Under the pieces are notes generated by a model. That model did no database searches and was not told the DNA's origin. It saw only the letters and a list, made by a program, of their open reading frames with translations. A program made the translations under genes and the position numbers. This document shows positions 46,406-57,480 of a DNA stretch of 64,000 nucleotides, one piece after another; positions within the stretch are counted from its first letter, which is position 1; each line of letters begins with the position of its first letter. This stretch comes from Brachynemurus nebulosus (taxonomy: Eukaryota > Arthropoda > Insecta > Neuroptera > Myrmeleontidae): assembly GCA_035578155.1 (NCBI GenBank), contig JAPWDM010000015.1, positions 9,112,709 to 9,176,708 of the forward strand, written 5' to 3'.

Positions 46406-47066
46406 ATATTTAAAATCGTTTAAAAATTAATTTTTGATCTTAGTGAGAAAATTGAGAGAAGAAAAAATAAATCGTTATCAAACATTGTTATTAATTTCTG
46501 TTTTTCTCTTATGTACTTTAGCTGCAAAACTATCGAATATGGAACACATTGTACAGATTTGACATATGTACATACCAATACATAAAACGGGTATTTAGTT
46601 TTTATAGATAGTGAAGAAGTTGTCTACCAATGTATCAACAATTAGAAATTCATGTTTTATGATAGTTAAAAGAAAATGTTTTTAATTTTTGAAAAATTAC
46701 AACTCATGGAAATTTTTCTTGTGTATTTTTTTCATTGTTCTGTTCTGTTCTTTTTATTTGTTTGGTAATTTATTTGTAAGTGTAGTTTTTAATGTAATTT
46801 GTTACTAAATTAATAATGTGCAATGCAAATATTGATATCAGAGTTATGGTTTTTGCAGTATTCATAATGCACTGTGATATAAAAAACTAAAAAATTTTAA
46901 AAACTAAAAAAATAATTCATAAACTTATTTTAAGCAAAATTTATGAAAAACTGTTCGCTTTTCTGTGTACAATATAGTACTTATAAGTTCGACAGTGAAC
47001 ACATGTTTACAATTTATAGTAAAATAAAAAAAATTTTTTTGTTTATTTTTAAAAAAATTTTTATTA
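46406..47066. other. AT-rich noncoding
   Basis: Nothing recognisable was found. Confidence 0.4.
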
Positions 47067-47068
47067 TA

Positions 47069-47251
47069 CAGGGTGCGAATAATTTTAGTTTGGTCAGAGG
47101 CGTATTCAGGGAAATTTATATTAAACGATGAGTTGGCTGGGATGCGATTTTTTCAGATAGCGAATTCCGAAAAAAAATTTATGTCTTCGGCAATTATACA
47201 CCGAGATAAACCATCTGTTAAAAGGAAGAGAGTTATTTACTTTACACCCTG
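47069..47251. mobile_element. 183-bp TA-flanked MITE, CAGGGTG ends
   Basis: CAGGGTG (47069-47075) and CACCCTG (47245-47251) are inverted ends flanked by TA on both sides (47067-47068, 47252-47253). The right TA is the first unit of a short (TA)n run. The size and ends fit a pogo/Tc1-mariner MITE. It may be mobilised by a pogo enzyme such as the one encoded just downstream. Confidence 0.75.
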
Positions 47252-47452
47252 TATATATATATATATATATATACTTAAATTTTTTCAGTACCTTTTTTTT
47301 ATTTTTTTAATTTAATACATTAATATTTTTATTGTAAAAAATTAAATTATTTTTCATTTGCTTCTTTTTTTTTAAATATACATAATAATTATGAATTAGC
47401 AGGATCTAGGTAGGAGAAAATAAAGTCAATTATAAAACGTTTAAAGTAAAAT

Positions 47453-49310
47453 TTATTTAATTATATTTAGTACACAAGACCCAGAGTGGTAGTTGTCATA
47501 AAAACATACAAAACAAAAATTATTATTACATTTTGCACAACATATGAATGCATGTTTCTTGCAACTACAGGGTGTCTGTAACACATCCACTGAAACATAT
47601 ACTTCATTTACGTTCATGAAAACGTTCCTTTCGTTAGATAATTTTGATGCATACCAGGCGTATTTTATCATGTTAGAAAATATTGGGGATGACAGCTGAT
47701 GGTGCACTCTAGATTGTATTTTTATACAGTCTTCGCGAGAATTTATATCACGATTTTGTTAAAGTAAATCGGTGCAATTTTGAAACTCTTTAATAAAATT
47801 TTTTACTTGCCTGTAAAAGTAGACATCGCACGGCTGCACCAAAGGAGTACATTTAGGGGGAATAACTTTTACCGTGCAAGTGGGCATTTTCTCGTCATCC
47901 AGAAAAATTTCGTCGTATAACTCTGGCTTCGTTTGGCCTCCCCAAGAGTCGATTAAAAGCAGAAATTTATTTTTCTGTACGTAGTTTTTTAAACATTTAT
48001 TTAAAAAATCTACATATAAACTACTAGTAAGCTTTCCCGATTTCGATGATGTAACTATTACGTTCTTATATTTAATTGTATAATCATCAATTAATTTTTG
48101 TACCCGTGGTCCAAAATTACCTGTGGGCTCCTGTAAGCACACAAAAACATGAGGCAGTAACTTTCCTGATAAAGTAATACTGTATTGGGCAGTATATGAA
48201 TGCGAAATTTTGTTTATGTCGGCTCTTCTTACAAAAAGAGTTTTACTTCCTTTTTCTGACAAAGTTCTATTAAAAACTGACTGGTATTGACATCCTAAAA
48301 AAAATGCGAGCTGTTATACTAATATCGATTTTATTAAATTAATATTTAAAACATCTGGTACATAAAAAATTTATATATACCTGTTTGGTCAGTGTTAATA
48401 ACATAATCCGCATGAAAATCAGCTACCAACCGAGAGATTTGTAGGCAAAAAGTCTCTGCAGATGCCAAAACTCCTTCCATTGTTGCCGTCTCCTTTTTTG
48501 AGACAAATTTTGTGATTTTCCATTGACGAATTCCATGTTTGTTTTTAAATTTCGCCACCCACCTATCAGATGCTTTAAAATTTTCGAACTGTCCAGTGGC
48601 AGCCAAAGTCCATTCTTGTAAATTTCTTGTCGTCACTTGTTCGTATCGTTGCCTTGCCTCAACAAAACGGTTGTAAGTCCAAGAATCTATTAACGAATAT
48701 CTATCGAAAATAATTCCACCCCTTTTCACATCATTTTCCTACTGCGATAAATATTCTTTTCTTTTCAAACGGCTACATCCTTTTCTTTGTAAAGTTGTCA
48801 GAGACCATGTAGGATGCCTTTTAGCTATATTAATTACTTTAATTTTATAGTCAATCGGAATTAGTTCGGCATCTTTGCTTTTCTTGTCTTTGGGTTCATA
48901 TTCCTCTGTACTGCATTCATATTTATCTATTTCTGGTACATCGAACTCCATTTCCTCACAATGTTCTTGTGCATGAATCAGTTCTTCTGTATTCACAGAT
49001 ATTTTTTCACCTAGCAATTCTAGCGTGTGCTCATATAGTTCTTCCCCTAGTTGGATAGCATCTTCGGAAATTACACCCGAAGATTCTGGAGCTATTAAAT
49101 TATTTTGAACTAACAGTCTTTCAAAATACACTAGCGCATCTTTTAGTCGTAACTTCGATTTAACGCTGTATATAGATTCATCAGGAATTTCCTCACTCAT
49201 TCCCAAAGGGCCAGCAATTTCTTGACTATGAGACAATTTTTTTTTTAAATTTTTTACACTTTCACTTTTACACAACGATAACAAAATAGCAATGTGTGTA
49301 CTGTTACAAT
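47453..49310 (-). pseudogene. Pogo/jerky-like transposase gene with intron
   Basis: Minus-strand order: an acidic N-terminal region (48739-49310, possibly entered at a TTGTAACAG acceptor near 49302); a CENP-B-type helix-turn-helix (ATGQFENFKASDRWVAKF); the first catalytic Asp in VINTDQTG, at the exon end; an 86-bp intron; then SEKGSKTLFVRR, LLLIDSWGGQT (second Asp) and LVQPCDVYFYRQ (third Asp); and a C-terminal Cys-rich domain (CSCKKH...CCAKCNNNFCFVC). All three acids remain. Only two stops break it: TAG at about 48736 and TAA at 47759, both within otherwise continuous frames. It is the best preserved DNA transposase in the window. Confidence 0.85.
48295..48380 (-). other. Canonical 86-bp intron
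   Basis: The minus strand reads CAAACAG|GTATATAT at the donor and a T-rich TTTTTTTTAG|GATGTC at the acceptor. Removing it joins the DQTG codons in phase 1 and restores a continuous transposase frame. It is the clearest spliceosomal intron in the window. Confidence 0.85.
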
Positions 49311-49319
49311 ACAAAATAC

Positions 49320-50580
49320 ACTGTTTTTAATATAAGAAGAATCACAGGTAAAAATTCTACATCCCTTACAACTATCCCTGTCTTATTGTTATATTAATTA
49401 AATACTTTTATCGTAAGGAGCAGGTATATTTTGTACTTACAAAACAATTAACCAAATAAATTTATTGGTATTAAACTTCAAGATTTCTTACTGGATATGG
49501 TATATCAGTATGAAATAAAGAAGACAAAATTACACGAAAAAAACAATAACTGGAGATTTTTGAGAATATTAAAGTCATAAGTAATCCTAGATTATTCATA
49601 CTTATTACGTATACTATATTACAACAAAAGCAAGAAGCAAATAAAAAATAATTAAAACATTAAAAATAATTAAATTTTTCCCAATAAAAATATGAATGTA
49701 TTATAAGATTATAAAAGTTATTAATCAGTAAATTTTAAAAAAAAACGTACTGAAAAAATTTAAGTCGTAAGTAATTATTTTAAAGATTTGGTACAAATAC
49801 ATTTTTAAATAATAATCTTTATAAATAAATAAGGTTTTTGTTAATAATTTAAAAAAAAATTGATAAGTTTCATTGACTACAGCCGGTTCCGAACGGAGAA
49901 CCATTATGTTACGGAGCCAACTCGTTACTAATAGTCTATTGAACACGTTGTTTTTTCTAAATAGTGCGCGCTATTATTTTAATATATTAACATATTAAGT
50001 GTACTCTATCACCAGAAAAATTTTCAGCTAAATCGCCGACCCCAAGGCTGTGCATTTCCCTTGTCAGAGTTGATGGTTCCAAGAAAGTAATAAAATATTT
50101 TAAATTATTACAATGTATAAAAATTATTTTTAGAACAATGAAATAAAAGATCAAATTAGCAAAATTAGCGTTTTATAAGATAACAATATTATAATATATA
50201 TGGATTAGCAAAATTAGCAATTATTTTATATTGTAGGATTTTGCTTTTAAAAACTTTGAATTAGCGTTAACGCTTTATGATTGGCGCGACACTTATGTAT
50301 ACGTACTATGACGATAAATAGATAATGAAAAAAAAAAACATAGCAAATATCACATGTACGATGCAGATATCATAATTAAAATAAAGCACTTAATAATATT
50401 TATGTAGTTTTTATTGGCCATTCCGACAAAAATATCACAGTTTCAGAAGTGGGATCTAATCGGGATATAATAGGGATAACTTGAACATTCGGTATTTTCG
50501 TGAAATAGTTAAAAAGGAAATAATTAAATCAAAATGAGAGATAAGATTGGTTCATTTTGGAACTTGACACTGTTGTGACC
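49320..50580. other. AT-rich noncoding
   Basis: No gene. May include the 5' end of the pogo-like element and, toward 50580, the LTR of the next gypsy element. Confidence 0.4.
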
Positions 50581-50599
50581 GTTGGCTAGTGGTACTAGC

Positions 50600-51112
50600 A
50601 TTATACGTGTGTATGTACGCGGGATAGTTGAAGATTCATTTTGTGTTTGGAGTGTTTTGAAACTTGCCTATGTCGGTTAGACGCGCTCAGTGGTATCAGT
50701 GGACATAGCTTATCCAACATAACACGTGTATGTAATGTACTGGCTGTACTGTTTCAACAACAGTGTGTAATGTGAGAAAAAGCAAAAAGTTTGGTTGAAT
50801 AAGTGTATTTATGTATGCTGAACAGTTTTACAAAATATGACGTACTGCATTTATATGTGAAGGTTTGGTTGAATCATTTTATTTGCATGCTGAACTATTT
50901 TGCGCGTTAACAATTTTGAAGTTTTGTGAAAGTTGAATTTGACAAATAAGACGTACTGTACTGTCAAGTGGGAAAATTCCGTTGAATAAGTGCATTTGTA
51001 CGCTGAACCGTTTCGCAGTACGTCAAGTACTGTATTTATAAGTGAAAGTTCGGTTGAATCAGTCTATTTGTATGTTGAATTTCACGCGTTAACAATTTGA
51101 GGTTTTGTAAAA
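50600..51112 (+). other. Gypsy 5' leader with internal repeats
   Basis: The leader before gag contains three diverged copies of a unit with GGTTGAATMAKTNNATTTGTA and GCTGAAC...TTTTGCG boxes (about 50795, 50865 and 50975-51045) plus GACGTACTG motifs. LTR edges were not identified. Confidence 0.5.
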
Positions 51113-51805
51113 ATGTCGCATTTTGAAGGCTTCGATGATGAAGCCGTTGGCCTTGAATTTGTTGTTAAAGATCTAGCCGATAATACGGAAATACGAATGT
51201 TAATCACACAAGTTAATACCATAATGAAAATGGTAATGGATAAGGAAAGTAAACTGGTTCGTCTTAAAAATGGAAAGTTTCCACGAACGGAAGTGCAAAA
51301 TAATGAAATTACTCCGAAGATTCCATTCACAGAAATTGGCGCCCAAATTCCGATTGTTGGTACAGGGAAAGAAGACATCGACATCGAAATGTGGATTAGT
51401 CGTGTCGAAGATATTCAGTCAATGTACAACGTAACGAGTGATGTTATCAAATTATTAGCCACGAATAAATTTGTCGAAAACATTAAAAAATGATACGAAA
51501 GCAGTCCAAATGTTTGTACGAAAACATGGGATGAAATTAAGCAAGATTTAATAGATCTTTTCTCAAATGTCGATAATGTAGCGGAAACCATGGATAGAAT
51601 TAGATCAAAAAAATGTAAAAGAAACGAAGCACTGGAAGATTATTTCCACGAAATGGTTAGACTATGTAACAAAGCCAAAATAACTAAATTGAAAATAATC
51701 ATGCACATTATCCGCGGGATTGACAACTTCACGTTAAGAACGCAGTTGACTCTTATGCGGCATAAATCGCTGAAAACTCTTTTGGCTTCAATTAAATTAG
51801 TTTAG
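51113..51805 (+). pseudogene. gag: Ty3/gypsy Gag, N-terminal and capsid part
   Basis: It starts at ATG 51113 (MSHFEGFDDEAVGLEF) and is open to a TGA at 51491. The same protein continues past it (TWDEIKQDLIDLF and EDYFHEMVRLCNKA) to a TAG at 51803. The stop codons are single substitutions in a continuous frame, or a small frame change around 51500. Capsid-like helices are visible by composition only. Confidence 0.75.
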
Positions 51806-52300
51806 AACATGCCGTCACATTCAATCAAAGAAGATGTAATACAAAAATGTACAATCTGCAAGAAAGCTGGTCATGTTAAAGAAAAATGTTTTGTTTTTTT
51901 TAAACGAAATACGGAAATAAATCAGATGGAGCAAGGAAAAGAAGTAAAATGTTTCAAATGTGATCAGCTGGGACACATTGCAAGATTATGCAATGTAGGA
52001 GCGATTAATAAAGTAAATTTGGTAACTCCATTCAAGTTTCATAAAGTTGTTTATGTGAGTAAGACACCCGTTTTAGCGTTAATTGACACTGGGTCGCCTC
52101 TTAACATAATCAAAAGACGGCATGCGGGCGAACTAAATTTAAAAGTAGTCCCCGAAAAGAATATTTTGAGAGGAATTAATAGTTCCACCATTTTAAGTAA
52201 TGAAAGAAAGGGTCGAATTCGAAACAGAAATTGATAATGAAACTTACGAAATGAGCGCTGTAGTCGTTCCCGGAAACTCTCTGAAGGGATTATAATTGGC
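51806..52300 (+). pseudogene. Ty3/gypsy zinc knuckles and protease
   Basis: Two knuckles, CTICKKAGHVKEKC and CFKCDQLGHIARLC, are followed by the protease site ALIDTGSPLNIIK at about 52075. The frame stops at 52234, and later protease sequence continues in another frame with stops. Confidence 0.8.
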
Positions 52301-52559
52301 CGCGAATTTTTTAATTACGTACAGTGGACAGTGGTATAAGCTACCATAACATTTCAAAAACGTGCTGCAGAACCAGAAATAGTGAACATCTTTAATATTA
52401 ACATCGGCGATGAGTTAAACAACTCAGTAAACAGCGAAAGCGATCTTAATATTAATCCTGATTTAGAGTCAAAACATAAATTTCAAATTGCTACTGAATT
52501 CGGACGTTTAGAACAGTCGCGCTGAAAATGATATAATTAAGGCACGAATTGTCGTCAAG

Positions 52560-52896
52560 ACGGATCAAGTAGTAAGCTATTCGCCAAGGAGGTTATCCTT
52601 TGCCAAGAGATGCAGTAAACAGAATAATAGATGTCTTGCTAAGGAAAGGAATTATACGTCCGAGTACTTCCGAATTTGTCAGCTCCATAGTACTTAGTCG
52701 TAAAAAGAATGGGGAATACAGGATATGTTATGAGATAACTGCAAAAGAAAATTATCCACTCTCCCGTGTGGATGATCTCATTGCAAACTTAAGTCAGTCT
52801 ATATATTTTACTACAATCGATCTGAAAAACGGATTCCACCACATTCCGATTGAAGAAGAATCGATCAAATACACCGTGTTTGTAGTGCCTGGCGGA
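52560..52896 (+). pseudogene. Ty3/gypsy reverse transcriptase, truncated
   Basis: The frame contains GIIRPSTSEFVSSIVLSRKK, then YFTTIDLKNGFHHIPI with the motif A Asp intact and TVFVVPGG, where similarity to RT stops at about 52896. The YxDD box, RNase H and integrase are missing. The densovirus VP start codon lies 62 bp further on. Confidence 0.85.
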
Positions 52897-52957
52897 CGGT
52901 CCACGTACATACGTACGTCCATATATACGTACATAATAGAAATGTTATAAAAATACA
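52897..52957. other. Retroelement-densovirus junction
   Basis: Sixty bp of GTACGTAC-rich, partly self-complementary sequence (GGACG...CGTCC within 52897-52922; ATACGTACATACGTAC-like units) separate truncated RT from the VP start. It could be a remnant of the viral terminal hairpin or filler DNA made at the junction. Confidence 0.5.
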
Positions 52958-53425
52958 ATGAATTTACCAGGATATAATTATTTGGGACCTGGCAATCCAT
53001 TGAGAAATGGTGAACCTGTTAATGAAACGGATAAAATAGCCAGAGAACACGATTATAAATACGATTCTGCAATACACGAAAACGATATCTTAAGTGCTGA
53101 CGAGGAGGGTATTAACAAATTTTGGAACGAATTTCGTAATTCTTGGACACCTGGTGCGTTAATTGGTGCAACTGGATTGTATATAAAAAATTCATTTGAA
53201 AAAAAATTTGGGATTGTTTATCCTTCAAAGGAATCTATGTCAAATAAAGGAATTGGTTTATCATTAAAAAGAAAAAGAAGTTTAGAAGAGGATCGTGATA
53301 AATATAAAATAACACCATCATTACAACAAGAATTCACAATGGAATCAATGGATATACCAGATAATGGAAATAATGTAGTGGGTTCCAGCCATGAAGGTAC
53401 TAATAGTCAAAATCGGAGTACATAA
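52958..53425 (+). pseudogene. VP: Endogenous densovirus VP, phospholipase A2 region
   Basis: The ATG-started 155-codon frame opens with [13 protein letters not shown] and contains [14 protein letters not shown] is the calcium-binding loop and HDxxY the catalytic His-Asp of the parvoviral phospholipase A2 carried by the unique N-terminus of the minor capsid protein. All visible catalytic residues are retained. The frame ends at 53425 and the capsid body continues downstream in other frames, so the gene is broken. Homology with invertebrate densoviruses is clear by motif; the genus cannot be set by eye. Confidence 0.92.
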
Positions 53426-53479
53426 CAATTTAAAAAAAAACTATATCATATGTTGCCAATCCATAGCCTGCATCACAAA

Positions 53480-54591
53480 CTGTAACATTTAAAAGATCAC
53501 GTATTATGAGATCATGGGCAAATGAACATTATGTACCTCATTGGTTTGGTTACCTGTTGAATATGTTGAATTTTATATGTCGGAGGCTGAATGGAATTCT
53601 TTACCATACGGAGCTCGTATACAAGAAGTACGTGTTAAAGTTACACCAATTGGATCAAACGTGTGTTTTAATACAAATGCAAGTAGTAGTGTTTGGACAA
53701 ATTCTACTCAAACCATTTTTGGATATCATTCTATTGGATTTAATAAATCGGGATGGGATGGACCATTTAAAATAACAAAAAGAACAGACGCAAAACCAAT
53801 GATATTAACAACAATAAGTAAAGTAGAAACACAAAAAGATTGGGAACGATTATGGGCTTATGAAAAACCAGATACGTTATTACCTAACAACAGGAGTTAT
53901 TAGATCTATACCATGGTATACCTTAATACATTGTCCACCAAAGGAGCCACATTTAATGAAAGGAAACTGGGATATTACTAAATATATTACACAATGGGAA
54001 TTTCATTCACATTGTGGATTACCATTAATAAATTATATTTATAAACCTAAAAATGGACATACAAAACATTTTATGTTTCCACATTACACAGATACAAGCA
54101 AATGTGTTGGAACTAGTCATATATTATCAGCATTTCAAACAACAGGGCAGAAAAATGGTATACAAGTAACACAAGGACCTATTGTTGCAAAAACAGAAAG
54201 TAGCCAATATCGATCATTAATAGAATCATATGGTCGTATCGAGAACGGTTTACATGTACAAAAAACTGTGGAATGTCAACCAAGCGTTCATTTTGGTTTA
54301 ATAGCAGTTCAATCTAATGTACCAGATGAAGGATTGGTTATTCAACCGGAATTTGTTAATGCTTCCGCTTTTTGGCAAATTGAAAGTGAAATTATATGGA
54401 CATATCAACATAATTATTATAATTTAATGGAATCTGCTAAAGGAAATGCTGAACAATTTTCTATCGATTTTAAAATAGAACCAGATTCTTATTATAATAA
54501 TGTTAATTTTATTAATAGACCGTGTGTCAATATAAACGTTTATTTCCAATTTCAAATTTACGAAAGACAATTAAAGATACTGATTGGTTAA
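53480..54591 (+). pseudogene. VP: Endogenous densovirus VP, capsid body
   Basis: The capsid domain is spread over frames 53541-53885 (starting near WLPVEYVEFYM) and 53885-54591 (with WEFHSHCGLPLINYIYK and FQIYERQLKI near the end), with frame changes near 53540 and 53885. The region matches the coat-protein domain of ambisense densoviruses in order and size. Only a few lesions per kb are present, so the insertion is not ancient relative to neighbouring transposons. Confidence 0.85.
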
Positions 54592-54599
54592 AAATAAAA

Positions 54600-54726
54600 A
54601 TGAAATTTTTAAATAATAATTTTACAATTTTTGATGTACCCTCATTAATGCAAGATGTTAATAAATTTAGAAACAAACAAAATTATATGATTGAAATTGG
54701 AGATAAACGTAATATAAATAAAGATA

Positions 54727-54816
<90 letters not shown>

Positions 54817-54852
54817 AATTATAATGTAACATTATTTAAATGGTATAAGTAA
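54600..54852 (+). pseudogene. Short ORF after VP, invaded by (TA)n
   Basis: Nine bp after the VP stop, an ATG (54600) opens a frame beginning KFLNNNFTIFDVPSLMQ and reaching a (TA)n tract at 54727. After the tract a different frame continues for 13 codons to TAA at 54850-54852. The tract seems to have expanded inside the coding sequence and shifted frame. It may be a small viral protein or the displaced C-terminal part of VP. AATAAA at 54851-54856 follows as a likely plus-strand polyadenylation signal. Confidence 0.5.
54727..54813. repeat. (TA)n microsatellite inside the viral copy
   Basis: About 87 bp of pure TA within the short ORF after VP, an expansion that happened after integration. Confidence 0.97.
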
Positions 54853-54946
54853 ATAAACACATTAGATTAAACGTATTTTTTTTTTATTTTATATATATTT
54901 AAAAATGTATTAATTAATTAACATATAACATTTTTATAATTGATTA

Positions 54947-55420
54947 TTAATCATTATCACTATCATCGTCACTTGTATTATATAAATAAATATTTCCTGT
55001 TTCATATAATTCATGAAATAAATTATTATATCTACTATTACATGTATGTATCCATTGTCTACCTATGTAGTTTAAGTTAAAATCGTTAAAATCAAATAAA
55101 TCCCGATATTGTTCTACATATCTAGGTGAATTTAACATATAAATATCAAATATATAATCTAATCTTAATTCGTTAATGAATGAATTCATGTGCAATATAC
55201 GCTCGATTCGCATTCTTTCCAACAGATAATCCAAATCAAATATCATATAATATCCAAGAGTTCTTAATCGATCTTGTACCCGTGTTAAAAACCTTACGAC
55301 TTGTCGAAGATATTGCATAAAATTAACCAATATTTGTTTCGTTACATACAAATATGACCAACTAATTATTATAAAATTGAATGTTATAGGAAAAATGATT
55401 ATGTGTTCCGAAAAAGACAT
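54947..55420 (-). CDS. Unbroken 157-codon ORF between VP and NS ends
   Basis: The minus-strand frame from ATG 55420 to 54947 encodes a protein starting MSFSEHIIIFPITFNFII. Its N-terminal hydrophobic stretch could span a membrane. A basic/amphipathic middle (RQVVRFLTRVQDRLRTLG) and an acidic tail (TSDDDSDND) follow. It lies on the NS strand, downstream of the helicase, exactly where the two convergent transcription units of an ambisense densovirus normally meet. I know no standard densovirus gene in that place. It is intact while VP and NS are broken. It could be a lineage-specific viral gene or captured sequence. Confidence 0.5.
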   Translation of the reverse strand: MSFSEHIIIFPITFNFIIISWSYLYVTKQILVNFMQYLRQVVRFLTRVQDRLRTLGYYMIFDLDYLLERMRIERILHMNSFINELRLDYIFDIYMLNSPRYVEQYRDLFDFNDFNLNYIGRQWIHTCNSRYNNLFHELYETGNIYLYNTSDDDSDND

Positions 55421-55478
55421 ACCTGAAAAAAAAGGAAAATTAAATGTAATAAAATATAATTTCAATATAAAAATAAAA

Positions 55479-55484
55479 TTTATT
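55479..55484 (-). terminator. Polyadenylation signal for NS
   Basis: AATAAA on the minus strand 50 bp beyond the NS1 stop at 55535, positioned for the NS transcript. Confidence 0.45.
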
Positions 55485-55534
55485 TAATATTAAAAATTAC
55501 ATTAATTTTAATCGTTTAAATATATTTGCAAAAG

Positions 55535-56230
55535 CTATGGATGCCATTTTAAATTAAAAAAATTAGATGGAAAAGAATTACACGTCCAATGGTACCTATA
55601 CATACGTGAATTAAATTCATCATTATTTGGAAATATGTCAACATTTGCACATACTATAATTGGTGTTTTACTAATTAACTGAGTATTCGAATATTTTACA
55701 TTTGCTGGGCAATCGGAGCCATCAAATAATAATTTAGTTTCTTCTAAATTTTCTCGACAAAAGTTAGGTTCGTCCCATATTAATAAACGTTTATCTATGC
55801 AATTGCTAAGTGGAAAATTCTGAGTTTTATTAAAATTATTAATATAACCAACAGTAACACATAATTCTGCAATTGTTTTAGTAAAATAAGTTTTTCCACT
55901 ATTTGGTGGTCCCATTAATAATAATGTATTTTTTTTCCCACTACGCTTACTTAATAAATTATACAAATTTGTTAAAAACACTACATATTCATCATAATTA
56001 TTATCAAATTGATTTATAAGATAGGTAAAAATGTTATTTTCACCAGTTTTTATATCGTAATATATATCATCGAAACGTTCATTAAAACGCGAAAATTGAG
56101 TATTATGATTTTCTAAAAGATCTATTAATTCTTTAAAATTTAAATTAAATATATAATTTTGACATTTAGTTAAAGCAGAAGTGTATAGCCAATTATTATT
56201 ATGAATATTACCAAATGATGAATTTAAATA
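55535..56230 (-). pseudogene. NS1: Endogenous densovirus NS1, SF3 helicase region
   Basis: The minus-strand frame is open from about 56225 to 55535. It carries Walker A GPPNSGKT, Walker B LLIWDEPN with the following acidic/Asn residues, and a later CANVDIFPNNDEF block, the ordered motifs of superfamily 3 helicases. In parvoviruses NS1 unwinds and nicks the terminal hairpins during rolling-hairpin replication. This segment has no internal stop; it joins the upstream nuclease region only through a frame change near 56230. Confidence 0.9.
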
Positions 56231-57245
56231 AGTAATGTAATATGAAATTTATCAAGGGGCGTTGTTATGTTGTTTAATATAAAATCAACTAATTTCGAAA
56301 CTGTCAGCTTTCCTGTTTCGTATCTTCGTCCATCATAATTTTCTGCAATGTTACTTTCATGAATTTTTTTATTAGTTTGTCTGTTTCTTCCATTGGTTTC
56401 GTCAAATTTATTAATATCTTCATGTCCTGTGTGGCATATCTCCATTGGTTCTCCTTTTGAATATTCGGGTCCATGATGACAGATGTCGGTATAGCTCGGA
56501 TTGTTAATAAATATTCTTTGGGTTGACTTTCCCGAATATAAGAAACACACTGTCCTTGGTTCCTTAAATAAATAGATTCCAAGATTGTGTGCATGTTCTT
56601 CATATCCATCTTCTGCTGATGAGATGTAGCTTTTTTGAAGGCTGTTTGCCAAAGGGATGTTATAGAGGATGGTGCATCTACATCGTCGTTGGAAGTACCG
56701 GCAATCGTGTACGACGTGCAAGTGTTCAAAATTGGGGATTGATGACAGGAACAGATAACGAGTTCTCCTCGATATTGCTGTTTAGTTCGATCTTTAATTG
56801 TTGAAATATATTTTTCACGTTCTGTATCGTTTCTGCAGGGAATAACTGTGTGCAAAATTCCTCGGCATTGTAAACCTTAAAAAATTTTTCCCAATTGGCA
56901 GGTAAATTTTTTTTCGATTGAAATGTCTTCTGAAAATATTTTCCAATACTCATTATTGCTTTTATTACAGTTTTGTTTTGGTCCATTAATAATTTCTTCA
57001 AAGTTATAATCGCATGTAGCCAAAAATTCTGAAATTCGTAATATACACACAACAGTAAATCATAATAATTTCTCGAAAGTTATTTTAATAGCCATACCAT
57101 CCAATTCTTCCATTAACTTCTGTCTTTTAGTTTCTCCATTATCATCATCATCGTCCGAACTCGAAACATTATGTTCCAATGGCGTTTTTACTAATTTTTC
57201 TTGATTTTCGTTTAAATCTTCTACATCAGATACTTCCTCATACAT
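56224..57245 (-). pseudogene. NS1: Endogenous densovirus NS1, N-terminal nuclease region
   Basis: The frames start at ATG 57245 with an acidic segment (VSSSDDDDDNGETKRQ) and pass through pieces at 56726-57052 and 56304-56855 to one containing LHVVHDCRYFQRRCRC near 56700. The closely spaced HxVxH in that block fits the metal-binding HUH motif of the parvoviral nickase. At least three frame changes or stops separate the pieces. It lies upstream of the helicase on the same strand, in normal NS1 order. Confidence 0.75.
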
Positions 57246-57480
57246 ATTTTGGGGGTGGATTTCACCCCTTAAATGGCGTTTTTAGCCGATAAAAAAAATA
57301 CGTGTCTGTTATTTTTCTTTGTTCTACACACCTGCCAAGTTTCATTAAAATTGTGAATTATCACTTCAAGACCTTTATTTGTAAGTCTTCTGTATTTATA
57401 TCCAAAGAAGGTTCATTTGTAGAGTTCACCGAAGAATCGTCGTCTGGGATCAAATTTTTCCACGCTCGCTTTAATGTGTG
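57246..57480. other. Right-hand boundary of the viral copy
   Basis: A GGGGTGGATTTCACCCC hairpin (57252-57268) lies 7 bp beyond the NS start codon. No extended terminal hairpin was found before the next transposase relic begins near 57480. Confidence 0.4.

Noticed and set aside
56589..56804. 71-codon plus-strand frame in the viral NS region
   Set aside because: Opposite strand of NS1 with no features.
57246..57275. Viral inverted terminal repeat
   Set aside because: Only a 6-bp hairpin; no partner at the left end.
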